In this document: piece after piece, positions 63,201-64,000 of the stretch
How the letters are laid out: each line of letters starts with the position of its first letter
How positions within the stretch are numbered: the stretch's first letter is position 1
DNA from: Clostridiales bacterium
Lineage (GTDB): Bacteria > Bacillota > Clostridia > Peptostreptococcales > Anaerovoracaceae
DNA length: 64,000 nt
NCBI GenBank assembly: GCA_015058215.1
Contig: SVCU01000002.1
Location: forward strand, 1-64,000
Reading direction: 5' to 3'
Notes under the pieces: generated by a model
Databases searched by the model: none
Told to the model about the DNA's origin: nothing
Seen by the model: the letters and a program-made list of their open reading frames with translations, nothing else
Position numbers and translations under genes: made by a program

Positions 63201-64000
63201 CTATTGAATGCTGTTTGCCAGAGCAAAGGCCCAATCCGTAAGATCGGCATTGTTCCGGTTGTACGGGGTAAAATGAGCGGAAATGAGCTTGCAGCCCTTC
63301 TGCATCTGCACGGTGGTGAAACCGTATTCGTCGATGAACACCGCCAGGTAATCCAGCGTGATGCCGGCGGCATCCAGCTTCTGCTGCAGGGCCTCCTGCT
63401 TCTCCGACAGAGCCTTGTAGGTGCCGATGTGCTTCAGGAAGGGGTTCCACTGCCAGCGGGCGAAACGGTTGTAATCCCGGATGGCCCAGGAGGCGATCCA
63501 GGGAGCCCGGGCTTCGTGGTATTCTGCGGAGAGGCAGCCGGCAATGAGCTCGCTGCCGCGGGCCAGCCTGGCGCTGGCCGCTTCTTCCCACAGGTAGGAT
63601 TCCCGGGAAAGCCAGTTTTTCTGGTAACGGAGGGTGTTCAGGAAGCTCAGATCCTCCAGACGGTAGAGGACGGCGGCCGAATCCGCAGCCTGGCCGCCGC
63701 TTCCGGATCCGCCGGCGGCATCGTCACCGAACCGTTCTTCCGCCATCAGGACGGCGATATCCTCGATGGTGGCAAAGGGCGGATCCTTCGTCCATTCCGC
63801 AAGGGGGATCTCGTCGGCATCCATGACGCTGTCGCTGAAGGTGGTAAAGGCGAAGCAGACCCAGACGACCAGGAAGATGGCCAGAAGCGCCCGCTTGCCG
63901 TGGTGCAGCAGGGCTTTTTTCGTCCAGTCCTTGCCATGGTTCAGGGGTTCTCCCTTCTGCAGCTTTTTCTGCAGCCCCCGCAGGTGACGGATGGTCAGAA
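63201..64000 (-). CDS. Membrane-anchored protein, 5' part cut off, unknown
   Basis: 266 codons are visible, with no start before the window edge. The upstream part reads LLHHGKRALLAIFLVVWVCF, one membrane helix after basic sequence, then a soluble region of about 210 residues with aromatic and acidic stretches (DLSFLNTLRYQKNWLSRE, ARWQWNPFLKHIGTYKALSE) and a Gly/Ser-rich bend. No family recognised. A shorter start at 63824 is possible but would drop the helix. Confidence 0.6.
   Translation of the reverse strand, partial: LTIRHLRGLQKKLQKGEPLNHGKDWTKKALLHHGKRALLAIFLVVWVCFAFTTFSDSVMDADEIPLAEWTKDPPFATIEDIAVLMAEERFGDDAAGGSGSGGQAADSAAVLYRLEDLSFLNTLRYQKNWLSRESYLWEEAASARLARGSELIAGCLSAEYHEARAPWIASWAIRDYNRFARWQWNPFLKHIGTYKALSEKQEALQQKLDAAGITLDYLAVFIDEYGFTTVQMQKGCKLISAHFTPYNRNNADLTDWAFALANSIQ

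Overview
The window is a chromosomal segment around the replication origin of a low-redundancy, moderately GC-rich member of the Bacillota (Clostridia-like or Negativicutes-like). The evidence is a short YidC without the large periplasmic domain, RnpA-RpmH-YidD-Jag neighbours, an RsbW/SpoIIAB-type plus SigB/SigF-type pair, split transketolase, diaminopimelate dehydrogenase and Gram-positive style AGGAGG ribosome sites. I cannot name a genus. There is no rRNA, CRISPR array or insertion sequence, and I found one tRNA.

Layout. 1-9.2 kb (minus strand): mnmG (cut by the window edge), mnmE, jag, yidC, yidD, rnpA, rpmH, recF, dnaN, dnaA. DnaA boxes flank dnaA on both sides (7.75-7.85 kb and 9.27-9.42 kb), so oriC is here. 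9.5-21.8 kb (plus strand): an acyl-CoA ligase, an AT-rich lipoprotein gene, gyrB, gyrA, an anti-sigma/sigma pair, trpS and split transketolase. Genes therefore point away from about 9.4 kb on both sides. The dnaA-dnaN-recF block lies on the rpmH side instead of the gyrBA side, unlike the textbook Bacillota order.

21.9-34.5 kb is partly accessory. A DUF3800 gene sits behind two strong promoters and a compact structured RNA ending in a terminator. After some housekeeping genes (GDPD, MFS transporter, YugP-like peptidase, YibE/F, HD protein, threonine deaminase) comes an AT-richer islet. It holds dinD with a LexA box inside its promoter, a 34-residue membrane peptide, and an operon of a small HTH regulator, a zinc-ribbon membrane protein, an SPFH protein and a helical C-terminally anchored protein.

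34.5-64 kb is mostly metabolism: an M24-like protein, a MalY-type lyase, an amidohydrolase-like protein that has lost its metal ligands, alanine racemase, a NusG-II/Gx/ApbE flavin-redox cluster, CarD, a thioesterase, two tandem BtpA proteins, a DEAD-box helicase, MATE and CDF transporters, diaminopimelate dehydrogenase, a sensorless hybrid histidine kinase, an acylating-type aldehyde dehydrogenase, fumarase, malic enzyme, glutaminyl-tRNA synthetase, TadA, CvpA, tRNA-Arg, a short-chain dehydrogenase and a partial membrane protein.

The most unusual large-scale signal is a dispersed family of hairpins. Each has 7-9 bp GC-only arms whose sequence differs from copy to copy but stays complementary, around a 12-13 nt loop that usually carries AAATTT or a close variant. 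They lie between genes at eight or more sites, and three similar hairpins sit in frame inside the alanine racemase gene, where they encode a low-complexity insert.
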